From a virus, in IMG/VR virus record IMGVR_UViG_3300023708_000986, positions 1-44,412 of that record: a DNA stretch of 44,412 nucleotides; one strand, 5' to 3'. Shown here piece after piece: positions 30,543 to 39,065 of the stretch. Under the pieces are notes generated by a model, which had not been told where the DNA came from, ran no database searches, and saw only the letters and a list, made by a program, of their open reading frames with translations. How positions within the stretch are numbered: the stretch's first letter is position 1; each line of letters opens with the position of its first letter. A program made the position numbers and the translations under genes.

Positions 30543-31757
30543 ATGACAACATATACCTCGCCCTTCACTGGCCAAACGCTGAACCCCACGGACGTTGGCT
30601 ATGAATCGCTGACCATCAGCAACGACACGTTCCTTCAGTGGCCCGTGAACGGCAACAACGGCAACGTGGTGTCAAGCATCATTGATGTGACGGCAACCAC
30701 AACCGGGTTGCATTTGGCGCTTCCTCCGGCAACTCAGGTGTCCACAGGTCAAAGCCTTATTGTCCGCAACATTGGCTCAAACGCCTTTACAGTGACAAAC
30801 GTCATTGGTGGGACAATCACCTCGGTTCCTTCTGGAATTGCGGAATACATCTACCTGACGGACAACACGACTCAAAACGGCACATGGGCCGTGGTGACGT
30901 TTGGTGCAGGCACTTCAGCGGCCAATGCAGCCACCTTGGCTGGCTATGGCTTGATGGCCATCAACACCACGTTGAATCAGGCCTACAACGTCACTCAGGT
31001 CTACTCAAACTACACGTTCCTTGCCGCAGACCGTGCAGGGTTTTTTGTGTGGGACAGTGGTGCTGGCACATTCACCATGCCGACGGCATCCTCAGTTGGA
31101 AACAACTGGTTCGTGATGATCCGAAACAACGGTACGGGCATTTTGAACATCGTCCCATCCGGCACTGACACCATCGACGGCAATGCCAATGCCCAATTGC
31201 AGATTGGCGAATCGTTCGTCATTTGCAGCAACGGCTCCAGCTACAACACGTTCGCCTATGGACGCTCTGCGCAGTTTTTCTTCACGCAACTGACAAAGGT
31301 CGTGACTGGCGGCACGGTGACGTTGAGTTCTGCCGAAGCGGCCAACTTGATCCAAGAGTACACCGGGACTCTGACGTCGAACTGCACGGTGATTCTGCCT
31401 CCAACGGTGCAGTTGTACTCCCTGCAAAATAAGACCACTGGCTCGTACAGCTTGACGTTCAAGACGGCGTCTGTCGGGGCGTCCACAGTGGTTCTTCCGC
31501 AAAACCAAACCATCATCGCCATCTGTGACGGAACGAACGTCTATAACTCGCAGACGGCCATTGGCTCGATCACTTCGATCACGTTGGCCAACGGATCTGC
31601 AGCAGCGCCATCTTTGAACTTCATCGGCGACACAACCACTGGTTTGTACCTGATCGGTAGCGGCCAGATGGGTGTGGCCGTCAGTGGCTCCAATGCAGCA
31701 ACATTCACGACCACTGGCCTGTTGGTTCCAGTTGGCATCCCCGGTGGGTCGTTCTGA
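30543..31757 (+). CDS. Beta-rich virion/tail protein
   Basis: 404 aa. Gly/Thr/Ser/Asn-rich with LHLALPPATQVSTGQSLIVR and a later QVYSNYTFLAADRAGFFVWD, then LTSNCTVILPPTVQLYSLQN. These repeated beta modules are typical of phage tail proteins that line fibres or spikes. The C-terminus (DTTTGLYLIGSGQMGVAVSG to GIPGGSF) resembles fibre ends; the fibre at 22951 also ends GGSF. Role: tail structural, inferred. TGATG overlap with the next gene. Confidence 0.65.
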   Translation: MTTYTSPFTGQTLNPTDVGYESLTISNDTFLQWPVNGNNGNVVSSIIDVTATTTGLHLALPPATQVSTGQSLIVRNIGSNAFTVTNVIGGTITSVPSGIAEYIYLTDNTTQNGTWAVVTFGAGTSAANAATLAGYGLMAINTTLNQAYNVTQVYSNYTFLAADRAGFFVWDSGAGTFTMPTASSVGNNWFVMIRNNGTGILNIVPSGTDTIDGNANAQLQIGESFVICSNGSSYNTFAYGRSAQFFFTQLTKVVTGGTVTLSSAEAANLIQEYTGTLTSNCTVILPPTVQLYSLQNKTTGSYSLTFKTASVGASTVVLPQNQTIIAICDGTNVYNSQTAIGSITSITLANGSAAAPSLNFIGDTTTGLYLIGSGQMGVAVSGSNAATFTTTGLLVPVGIPGGSF

Positions 31758-33727
31758 TGACAGCGAAAGTCGCGGTTTTACAAGTCAGGCCGGGCATTCA
31801 GCGGGACGGCACGCAGTTTGCCGCGCCCTGTTTTGTCGACGGCAAGTGGGTGCGCTTCCAGAATGGCCTGCCACGCAAAATGGGGGGCTACAACGGCATC
31901 TTCCTGAACGTGACAGACGTCTCTCGTGGCATGACGATGACGTCCACCAACGGCCTGAACTATGTCATCTCTGGCTACAGTTCTGGTCTTGAGCAGTGGT
32001 CAACAGACAATGACGATGGTATTGGCTTCGGCCCAACTGGATACACTTTGAGCGGTTTCACCGCCAATCCTGACAATCTGTGGCAGTTTGACATTGGGTA
32101 CGACTCCACTGGCGGCAATCAAAACCAACTGATCGCTCACCCCGGGCAAAACCTCAGCGCCATAGACAGCACGGTAAATACCCGTCCGCTGTATGGTTCA
32201 TTCCCGGGCACCGTTTTGTCCCCTGTGGGCGTTTTTACGGCATCTGGAACAACCACGAACGGTTCACCCAACGTAACCTTCGCAACGACGAACGTCGCCA
32301 TTGGCGCTGGTTTATCGGTCTCCGGTACAGGCATTCCAGTAGGCACTACCGTGGTCAGTGCATCTGTAGTGGCTGGTGTGTTCACCGTGGTGTTGTCGGC
32401 CAACGCCACGGCATCCGGCACCGTGACCCTGACGTTCGACGCCAACATCTCCGTGTCTGGTGGTGTGGTGATGTTGCATCCGTACCTGTTTGTGTACGGC
32501 AACAACGGCCTGATCCAGAACTGCGCTGCAGGCAACTTCAACGACTGGGTCTCTGCTGACGCCAACGCCAACAACGTGTCCACGGGAAAGATCGTCAAGG
32601 GTCTGCCCCTGCGCGGTGGCACAACGTCACCCGCTGGTTTGTTCTGGTCTTTGGACTCCGTCATCCGTGTGACGTACTCACCATCGACGGTGAACAACAT
32701 CAACTACTACTGGAAGTACGACCTGCTGACCAGCCAGACATCCATCATGTCCAGCCAGTGCGTCATCGAGTACGACGGCATCTTCTATTGGTGCGCAGTG
32801 GATCGCTTCCTGATGTACAACGGTGTTGTTCAAGAGATCCCCAACAGCCAAAACCAAAACTGGTTCTTTGACAACCTGAACTATGCGCAGCGTCAAAAGG
32901 TCTGGTGTACAAAGGTGCCTCGCTGGGGTGAAATCTGGTGGTTCTACCCTCGTGGTGATGCAACAGAATGCACCGATGCGATCATCTACAACGTGCGTGA
33001 AAAGACTTGGTACGACGCAGGCTCCGCTCAAGGTGCGCGTCGTACTGCCGGGACGTTCTCCGAGGTGTTCCGCAAGCCAATCTGGGCAGGATATGACCCT
33101 GTGATAGTCCCATTCAAGGACGTGGTGTCCTTCAGCAGCGGTGCGACCACATTGACACTATCGAGCGCAGACATCCGTGTCAAGGCTGGCCAGACAGTGG
33201 CAGGCACTGGCATTGCTTTGGGCACAAAGGTCACCAACGTGGTGGGCACAGCAATAACGATTGACACTGCCACCACCTCGGCTCAGTCTGGTGTGAGTGT
33301 GTCGTTCACTGGCCCCAGCTACATCTTGTGGCAGCACGAGACCGGAACGAATGCCGTCTACACAAACAACGTGGATGCCATCCAGTCCTACTACGAGACA
33401 AACACCTTGGGTGGAAACGTCGGCTTGGTGGGTTCTATGCAGCAGCCCGGACAAAACGTCTGGACTCGCTTGGAGCGCTTCGAACCCGACTATGTGCAGT
33501 CTGGCACCATGAACTTGTACGTCTTGGGTAAAGGCTATGCTGACGACACTGACGTCATCACTGGGCCTTATACGTTTGAGCCAGATACACTGAAGATTGA
33601 TCTTCGTGAGCAGCGCCGAGAGATGCGTCTGCGGATCGAGTCGAACACTCAAAACGGTGACTACTATCAAGGCCTTGTGGTCTTGAGCATAGACACTGGC
33701 GACGTGCGCGGCACTGGGAATCCGTAA
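31757..33727 (+). CDS. Tail nozzle-like protein (P22 gp10/T7 gp12-like)
   Basis: 656 aa. N-terminus VLQVRPGIQRDGTQFAAPCF then WVRFQNGLPRKMGGYNGIF, with many beta-propeller-like repeats (VVMLHPYLFVYGNNGLIQNC, FYWCAVDRFLMYNGVVQEI, GEIWWFYPRGDATECTDAI). This fits tail-tube nozzle proteins that follow the adaptor. Two inserted beta modules, at about 158-234 and 455-515 (FTASGTTTNGSPNVTFATTN and VVSFSSGATTLTLSSADIRV), resemble the one in the 16982 gene. It should be the distal tail hub through which DNA exits. Confidence 0.72.
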   Translation: MTAKVAVLQVRPGIQRDGTQFAAPCFVDGKWVRFQNGLPRKMGGYNGIFLNVTDVSRGMTMTSTNGLNYVISGYSSGLEQWSTDNDDGIGFGPTGYTLSGFTANPDNLWQFDIGYDSTGGNQNQLIAHPGQNLSAIDSTVNTRPLYGSFPGTVLSPVGVFTASGTTTNGSPNVTFATTNVAIGAGLSVSGTGIPVGTTVVSASVVAGVFTVVLSANATASGTVTLTFDANISVSGGVVMLHPYLFVYGNNGLIQNCAAGNFNDWVSADANANNVSTGKIVKGLPLRGGTTSPAGLFWSLDSVIRVTYSPSTVNNINYYWKYDLLTSQTSIMSSQCVIEYDGIFYWCAVDRFLMYNGVVQEIPNSQNQNWFFDNLNYAQRQKVWCTKVPRWGEIWWFYPRGDATECTDAIIYNVREKTWYDAGSAQGARRTAGTFSEVFRKPIWAGYDPVIVPFKDVVSFSSGATTLTLSSADIRVKAGQTVAGTGIALGTKVTNVVGTAITIDTATTSAQSGVSVSFTGPSYILWQHETGTNAVYTNNVDAIQSYYETNTLGGNVGLVGSMQQPGQNVWTRLERFEPDYVQSGTMNLYVLGKGYADDTDVITGPYTFEPDTLKIDLREQRREMRLRIESNTQNGDYYQGLVVLSIDTGDVRGTGNP

Positions 33728-33960
33728 TGATTTCATACGACCCTCGCGGCATGGATTGGCCACAGTACAACAAGCTGATGGCCGAACTGTTTGCGCCAAA
33801 CGAGTTGGGCTATGTACCGGAAGAACGCTGGCGCGAGTGGGTCGATGGCATGAACGGCATCGGGTATTTTGGACAGTCTGCAATTCCTGACCAGCGCATG
33901 TGCGCAACATGGCAGGAGTGGGCAGAACAAATGGTCGGCATCATGAGTATCGGTGCTTGA
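33727..33960 (+). CDS. Small tail-region protein
   Basis: 77 aa, TAATG-coupled. Trp/Met/Glu-rich helical sequence (GMDWPQYNKLMAELFAPNEL, ERWREWVDGMNGIGYFGQSA, WQEWAEQMVGIM). The WxxW pattern is seen in small proteins between nozzle and internal-protein genes of similar phages. Possibly a chaperone or small tail component. Function unknown. Confidence 0.7.
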   Translation: MISYDPRGMDWPQYNKLMAELFAPNELGYVPEERWREWVDGMNGIGYFGQSAIPDQRMCATWQEWAEQMVGIMSIGA

Positions 33961-33970
33961 GGAAAAGAAT

Positions 33971-35620
33971 ATGATGATCAGCAATTTTCCCAACTTGATT
34001 GCGGCTGAGGACGACGGAACAGACGCGCCCGTAACAAAAGCTGGCTCTCTTGCGGCAGCACAAGCAGCAGCCAAAAGAGAGGCGGCTGCTCAGGCTCAAG
34101 CGGCAGCACAAAAAGCTGCTCAAGACAAATTAGCTCAACAGATTCTTGGTTCAAGCGACACATCAAAGTGGAGCGGTGAAGGCTTTGGTTCGGCTCAGGC
34201 CAACGCTGCCGACATGGCCAAGATCCTGAATAGTATCGGCATCACGGACATCAATCAGTTTGGTCAGATTACAAAGCAAGTTCCAACGTATGATGAAGAC
34301 GGGAATCAGTCTGGTACTCAAACGGTAACAACCTATGGCAACAAAGTAACTGGACAAGAAGTTCCCAACACATACAGCGAACGCCAGACAGGCAACGCTT
34401 GGGGTGGAACATTTGCGGGTTCTGGCAACACTGGCTACCGTGTGCAGTTCGATGCACAGGGCAATCCGATGTTCTATACAACCGGGGCGTCCAGCAGTGA
34501 CTTGGGTGCAATTGCTCCCTTGCTTGCGATTGCCTCGATCATTCCATCTCCAATTCAGCCTTTTGCCGCTGCAGCCAATGCTGCTGTGGCCGCAAGCAAT
34601 GGCAACGTCTTAGGTGCTCTGGCGTCTGTGGCAGGCATTCCCGGAGCCAGTGAGGCACTGAGCAGCATTCCGGGCGTGAGCGATGCCATGAGTGCCGTCA
34701 AAACAGCCAACCAAGTACAAAACACGGTTAAGGCAATAGAGTCTGGTAACGCTCTTGGCGCACTGTCTGGTGCCGCTGGCTTGACTGGAACTGGTGGGAC
34801 TGAAATTGGTGACACTGGAGTCACAGTCTCTGGTGCGCTCAAGGCCGCAAACTTGGCAAATGCAATATCCTCCTCCAATCCAAACGCAATCATCTCTGCC
34901 GCCTCAGGCATGATTGGCGGATTGCCAAAAACAGACAGCAATGCTCCTATGGATGCGGAGGGATTGTCCCAACTTGATCCAGAAGAGCGTGCGGCATACG
35001 ACAAAGGCGGAATGCAGGGCCTCAGAGACTACGTTGCCTCGAAAAAAGCTGAGGCAAACGATACGTTAACCCCAGAAACAACACCCACTTCAGTTTCTGG
35101 AACAGAATCTGCTGCGCCACCTCTTTCGTCTGAGACTCAAGTCGCTTCAACTCAGTCACCGCTAGAAAATACGACTTCCACTGCACCTCAAGAGCCACAG
35201 CCCAGTGTGGAAATTACAGCACCTTTGTCCAGTGCGCCAGAGGTCATTTACGAGCCAGTGGTGAGCAAGTTTGTTCCATCAGAAGATACCGAAAAAAATC
35301 TTCTTCCAGAACTGAACAATGTGGTGGTCACGGCACCAAAACAAACCGACAACACGAATGTGGAGCCTTCCGCCCCATTAAATAATCCTGTCGAGAACCC
35401 TTTAACGGACAATGTTCCAAACATTGAAATCACAGCGCCTCGCATCAGTACGCCTGAAATAACCTATGAGCCAAAGGTTGATACCTTCACGCCTACTGAG
35501 ACGATTGATACGACAACACCACCCTCTTCAACCCCTTCAACCCCAAAAACTCCGTCGACTCCATCGACCACAAAGACCACAACAACAGGCGGATTGCCAA
35601 GCCCACGCCATCAAAGCTGA
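33971..35620 (+). CDS. Ala-rich internal/tail protein with VEITAP repeats
   Basis: 549 aa from the ATG at 33971 (GAGGA upstream; a GTG at 33953 lacks a ribosome site). An N-terminal Ala/Gln coiled coil is followed by a YDEDGNQSGTQTVTTYGNKV segment, a long Ala/Gly-rich helical and membrane-tolerant region (about 180-330), and a Thr/Pro/Ser-rich C-terminal linker. The linker has two copies of [SN][VI]EITAPxxSxPEVxYEP, near residues 412 and 485, plus a shorter VVVTAP. Probably an ejection protein (inferred from composition and position). A slippery CCCAAAA near the end could join it to the 35632 frame. Confidence 0.65.
   Translation: MMISNFPNLIAAEDDGTDAPVTKAGSLAAAQAAAKREAAAQAQAAAQKAAQDKLAQQILGSSDTSKWSGEGFGSAQANAADMAKILNSIGITDINQFGQITKQVPTYDEDGNQSGTQTVTTYGNKVTGQEVPNTYSERQTGNAWGGTFAGSGNTGYRVQFDAQGNPMFYTTGASSSDLGAIAPLLAIASIIPSPIQPFAAAANAAVAASNGNVLGALASVAGIPGASEALSSIPGVSDAMSAVKTANQVQNTVKAIESGNALGALSGAAGLTGTGGTEIGDTGVTVSGALKAANLANAISSSNPNAIISAASGMIGGLPKTDSNAPMDAEGLSQLDPEERAAYDKGGMQGLRDYVASKKAEANDTLTPETTPTSVSGTESAAPPLSSETQVASTQSPLENTTSTAPQEPQPSVEITAPLSSAPEVIYEPVVSKFVPSEDTEKNLLPELNNVVVTAPKQTDNTNVEPSAPLNNPVENPLTDNVPNIEITAPRISTPEITYEPKVDTFTPTETIDTTTPPSSTPSTPKTPSTPSTTKTTTTGGLPSPRHQS
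35542..35548 (+). other. Candidate -1 ribosomal frameshift site CCCAAAA
   Basis: The heptamer reads C CCA AAA in the frame of the 33971 gene, exactly the X-XXY-YYZ layout. A -1 slip leads into an open frame that continues without a stop through 35632 to 36465, giving a fused product of about 831 residues. The downstream frame has no ribosome site and only a TTG or a late ATG as a start. No pseudoknot could be judged by eye. Confidence 0.45.
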
Positions 35621-35631
35621 CTGCGACTCCA

Positions 35632-36465
35632 TTGGATTCTTCGCCTCAGATGCTCAAGGCGGCACCCATTCAACAGCAAAACCCAGCACGTATGGCAGAA
35701 CTCCATCAGCTTTATCAATCATTGACTCCTGAAATCAAGGCTGCTTTGGCCACACACGGCATTGAAGAGCCTCAAGTCAACAAAGTGGAGTCCGACTCCG
35801 CTCCGACTTTCATGGCTGATGGTGGCTCGGCCTACCAGACCGCTGTTGATGCCATGTCACCAAGGTGGGCACCTGCCGCCAAAATTTTCCTTGAGGCAGC
35901 ACCTGTGGTTGAACAAAAGCCTCGACTTGGTGCCCTGACGCACCTGTCTCAGGGCGTCCTGAAGGGCGCGAGACAGCTTGGAGGACTTGCCCATGGGGGT
36001 CTGCCCAACAAGTACGAAGAAGCGGCTCCAAAGGGCCATAAACCCGAATTCATCACGGGTCTGACCGGGTACTATGCCCATGGCGATGGCACGGGTCAGT
36101 CCGATGACATTCCGGCCATGCTACATGAAGGCGATTTTGTTGTGGACGCAGAGGCTGTTTCTGCCCTTGGTGACGGCTCCAGCAAGGCTGGCGCTGAAGT
36201 TCTGTCCAAGTTCCAGCACCAGATCCCCCACCGTGATGGTGGCCCGGCACACGGCAAGCCCGTGGCGGCCAAGATCGCTGATGGTGAGTACGTTTTCCCA
36301 GAAGCATTTGTCACAGCCCTTGGAGGCGGCGATAATAAGGCCGGATCTAAGTTGCTGGACGGGATGCGCAAAGAACTGCGAGAGCACAAGCGCTCCGCAT
36401 CCATCAACAAAATTCCACCCAAAGCGAAAAGCCCACTTGATTACCTCAAGATGGCGAAAGGTTAA
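35632..36465 (+). CDS. Duplicated-domain phage protein, probably frameshift-fused
   Basis: 277 aa as listed from a TTG at 35632 with no ribosome site; an ATG at 35650 is also unsupported. In the same frame, coding-like sequence (RIAKPTPSKLTATPLDSSPQ) already runs upstream of 35632, supporting translation as an extension of the previous gene. It contains a pair of related units: DDIPAMLHEGDFVVDAEAVS with ALGDGSSKAGAEVL, and AKIADGEYVFPEAFVTALGG with GDNKAGSKLLDGM. It ends with KIPPKAKSPLDYLKMAKG. The domain is common in environmental phages and its function is unknown. MADGG fits the recurring GG motifs. Confidence 0.65.
   Translation: MDSSPQMLKAAPIQQQNPARMAELHQLYQSLTPEIKAALATHGIEEPQVNKVESDSAPTFMADGGSAYQTAVDAMSPRWAPAAKIFLEAAPVVEQKPRLGALTHLSQGVLKGARQLGGLAHGGLPNKYEEAAPKGHKPEFITGLTGYYAHGDGTGQSDDIPAMLHEGDFVVDAEAVSALGDGSSKAGAEVLSKFQHQIPHRDGGPAHGKPVAAKIADGEYVFPEAFVTALGGGDNKAGSKLLDGMRKELREHKRSASINKIPPKAKSPLDYLKMAKG
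35785..35799. repeat. GAGTC palindrome, copy 7 (C-centred, coding, imperfect)
   Basis: GTGGAGTCCGACTCC at 35785-35799, then GC where the 17-bp palindrome would have AC, so the outermost-but-one pair is broken (A to G). Read as VESDSA within the duplicated-domain gene. Orientation as in the intergenic copies. Confidence 0.85.
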
Positions 36466-36467
36466 AA

Positions 36468-37526
36468 ATGGCGAACTTGCTCCAATCATCTCAGACGCAA
36501 GCCACACAGGCTCCATCGTTTTATACCGACTACCTGAGCAATCTTGCGACGGCTGGCAAAGAAGCCGCCACTGGCGCTCAATACGTCGGTGCTCAGCCTT
36601 TGCAGGAGCAGGCGTTCCAGAATGTCGGTGAAGCAGCCTCCGCCTTCCAGCCTACCCTTGAGGCTGCTGGGAACACCCTTGGTGCCGCAACCAGTGCAAC
36701 AAGTCCCCTGTCTGCTGCATCGCCCTACCTGACTTCGGCCAGCGGTGATGTAGGTGCTGCAGCCAGCGGCCTCATGAGTCCGTACATCCAGAACGTGGTG
36801 AACTCCATCGGTGATGTAGGCCAGCGCAACATTACGCAAAACTTGGCTCCTCAGGCCACGGCTGCTGCGGTGGGTTCGGGTCAGTTTGGATCGAAGCGTG
36901 GCGCTGAGGTGCTGGGTCAGACTATTCAAAACGCTGATCGTGACATCCTGAACCAGCAATACAACGCCCTGAATACGGGCTACAACACCGCCTTGCAGAC
37001 CGCCTTGGCTCAGAAACAACTGGAAGGCACTCTTGGCAGCACCGCAGGCAATTTGGCGTCTGCAGGTCAGCAGAACCTGATCAACGCAGGCGCACAGCAA
37101 GGTCAGTTGGCATCGACCAACCAGAATTTGAACTTGGCCAACATCAACGCCTTGGCCACACTGGGCGGTCAGCAGCAGACGATTGCCCAAAACAAAGAAC
37201 TGTTCCCATTGACCAATCTGTCGACCTTGTCCGGCATTCTGCGCGGCTACAACGTGCCAACAAGTACGACGACGACTGCAAATATGTCGCCGCTGTCTGC
37301 ACTGGCTGGAGTTGGTACCGGAGCCGTCGGCTTGTTCACGCCAAACGCAAGTGGTCAGACTCCATATGACAGCATCAAAGCTGCTTGGGACAAAATGACC
37401 AGCGGATCATCAAGCGGCGGGTCAAGTAGTGGAACAGACATTTATGGAAACCCAAATGGAACAGGTGGATCAACCGGGTACATTGACCCAAATACTGGCG
37501 AATGGGTTGACGCACCCGCACCATAA
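36468..37526 (+). CDS. Ala/Gln-rich internal virion protein
   Basis: 352 aa, AAAGG before the ATG. Almost all helical and Ala/Gln/Asn/Gly-rich (AAGNTLGAATSATSPLSAAS, QNVVNSIGDVGQRNITQNLA, SGQFGSKRGAEVLGQTIQNA), with a Gly/Ser/Thr tail. The 'SGQFGSKRGAEV' segment and overall make-up match ejection-type internal proteins of podoviruses, which are packaged and enter the cell before DNA. Function inferred. Confidence 0.65.
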   Translation: MANLLQSSQTQATQAPSFYTDYLSNLATAGKEAATGAQYVGAQPLQEQAFQNVGEAASAFQPTLEAAGNTLGAATSATSPLSAASPYLTSASGDVGAAASGLMSPYIQNVVNSIGDVGQRNITQNLAPQATAAAVGSGQFGSKRGAEVLGQTIQNADRDILNQQYNALNTGYNTALQTALAQKQLEGTLGSTAGNLASAGQQNLINAGAQQGQLASTNQNLNLANINALATLGGQQQTIAQNKELFPLTNLSTLSGILRGYNVPTSTTTTANMSPLSALAGVGTGAVGLFTPNASGQTPYDSIKAAWDKMTSGSSSGGSSSGTDIYGNPNGTGGSTGYIDPNTGEWVDAPAP

Positions 37527-37541
37527 TTAAAGGAACAAATC

Positions 37542-39056
37542 ATGGCAGGCGAAACAAAAACACCAACCCTTGGCGCACTGTCTGGGTCTTTTGATCCAAA
37601 CAAGTTCCCAGTGTATGACCGAGCCGAGGGCGCTCAGGAAGAATACAACCAAGGCATTGAAAAAATGATCAAGTCGCTGGAGCAGCGTTATGCCCAGCCA
37701 AACTGGTTCAAGGTGGCATCAGGTTTTCTGAAACCCCAACTTGGGGGCTTTGCTGCATCTTTGGGTTCCGCTTCTGAGGCTCTTGGTGAAAACGTAGAAC
37801 AGCAACGTGCTATGGAATTGCCGATTGCAGAGTTGCGTGCCAAGTTGGCTCAGTCCAAAGCTGTCATGGGACAAAACGTCGCTGTTGCCGATGAAATCAA
37901 GCAATGGCACAAGGACAACCCAAATCAAGTACCGCCTCCCGGCTTGGTTTCTCATTGGCTTGCCAAAGCACCAGATCTTCCTGCGGCAAAATCATTGGGA
38001 GCACAGCAAGAGCTTTCAATGAAACAGCAGCAACTCCTTTCAACTCAGCAGGCCACAGAACTTAAATTGCTGTCGGAACTGCGTACAGAGGGAAAAATTA
38101 CACCGCAAGAATATCAATCTCGACTTTTGGAATTGCGTTCTCGCTTGAGCGGCATTCCCAGCTTCCCGAATGCGCCTTCCACGCCGGGAAGCGCAACATC
38201 GAGCACCACAAGCACTACACCAACGCCAGTGGAAACAGGCGCACCCGCAGAAGCGACAAATACTGCTCAACCACCAGCGGCTTCCGCGCCTGCAGCGCCT
38301 GCAACAAAACCACCAACGCCTCAGCAAGATTTTGAAAATTTCCAGATCAAGCCAACGTACACCTCAAGCATGTTGCATGATCGCCCCGTGACGGCCAAAG
38401 AGCAGGCGGACAATGCGCAAGTCTTGAAGAATGCCGCATTGCTTGAAGATGAAAAAGCAGCCCAATGGAAAGGTTTGCAACGGGTGATGAACCCAACAAA
38501 TTATGCAACCGCAAACAAGGCCAATGAGGCAGGCCTGAAGATGATGAAAAATGAGCCTGATACCGTAGCGGAAATAAGCGAATTGCTGCGCCAAAAGGGG
38601 CCAATTGCCAACTTGTTGGCTGGTGGTGTTGGCGTTCACGTCGGGCCTTATGGAGCAAGTTTCAGCCTTCAAGGCCTTGCTCCAGCATTGGTTTCAGGGC
38701 TTAAACAAGAGAAGCGTAATGCATATGACAAACTTCTCAACGCATTGGCAAAAAGCACGTACTACGACTTGTTGAGTCGAGGTATTGATCCCGAAAAAGA
38801 GGGTGCAGAAAAGTTTGGTCAGCGTATGCTTCAAGAGGCAAACATTGGACAAGGCTCCGAAGCAATCCACCGTGCTTTTGCGGAAAACGATGTTCGTTTG
38901 CGTCACAACAAGAATGTCTATAAAGCGTTGACAAAGTTGTATCCCAAAGCCACAGCAACAGGCTCTCTTACACCCTTGCATGATCTGTATTCGCAGCATC
39001 CCGAGATGCGCGTCTTGGACAAAATGCTTGAGATGAAGTTGGGCGAAATCCAGTAA
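37542..39056 (+). CDS. Internal virion (ejection-type) protein
   Basis: 504 aa, AAAGGAAC ribosome site. N-terminal helical domain with AQPNWFKVASGFLKPQLGGF, then a coiled coil (KSLGAQQELSMKQQQLLSTQ), a Ser/Thr/Pro-rich linker at about 205-265, and a C-terminal helical domain (QKGPIANLLAGGVGVHVGPY, YYDLLSRGIDPEKEGAEKF). Modular helix-linker-helix architecture is typical of phage ejection proteins. No lysozyme motif was seen. Located in the large-gene block before the operon end. Confidence 0.65.
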   Translation: MAGETKTPTLGALSGSFDPNKFPVYDRAEGAQEEYNQGIEKMIKSLEQRYAQPNWFKVASGFLKPQLGGFAASLGSASEALGENVEQQRAMELPIAELRAKLAQSKAVMGQNVAVADEIKQWHKDNPNQVPPPGLVSHWLAKAPDLPAAKSLGAQQELSMKQQQLLSTQQATELKLLSELRTEGKITPQEYQSRLLELRSRLSGIPSFPNAPSTPGSATSSTTSTTPTPVETGAPAEATNTAQPPAASAPAAPATKPPTPQQDFENFQIKPTYTSSMLHDRPVTAKEQADNAQVLKNAALLEDEKAAQWKGLQRVMNPTNYATANKANEAGLKMMKNEPDTVAEISELLRQKGPIANLLAGGVGVHVGPYGASFSLQGLAPALVSGLKQEKRNAYDKLLNALAKSTYYDLLSRGIDPEKEGAEKFGQRMLQEANIGQGSEAIHRAFAENDVRLRHNKNVYKALTKLYPKATATGSLTPLHDLYSQHPEMRVLDKMLEMKLGEIQ

Positions 39057-39065
39057 AGGCACGTT

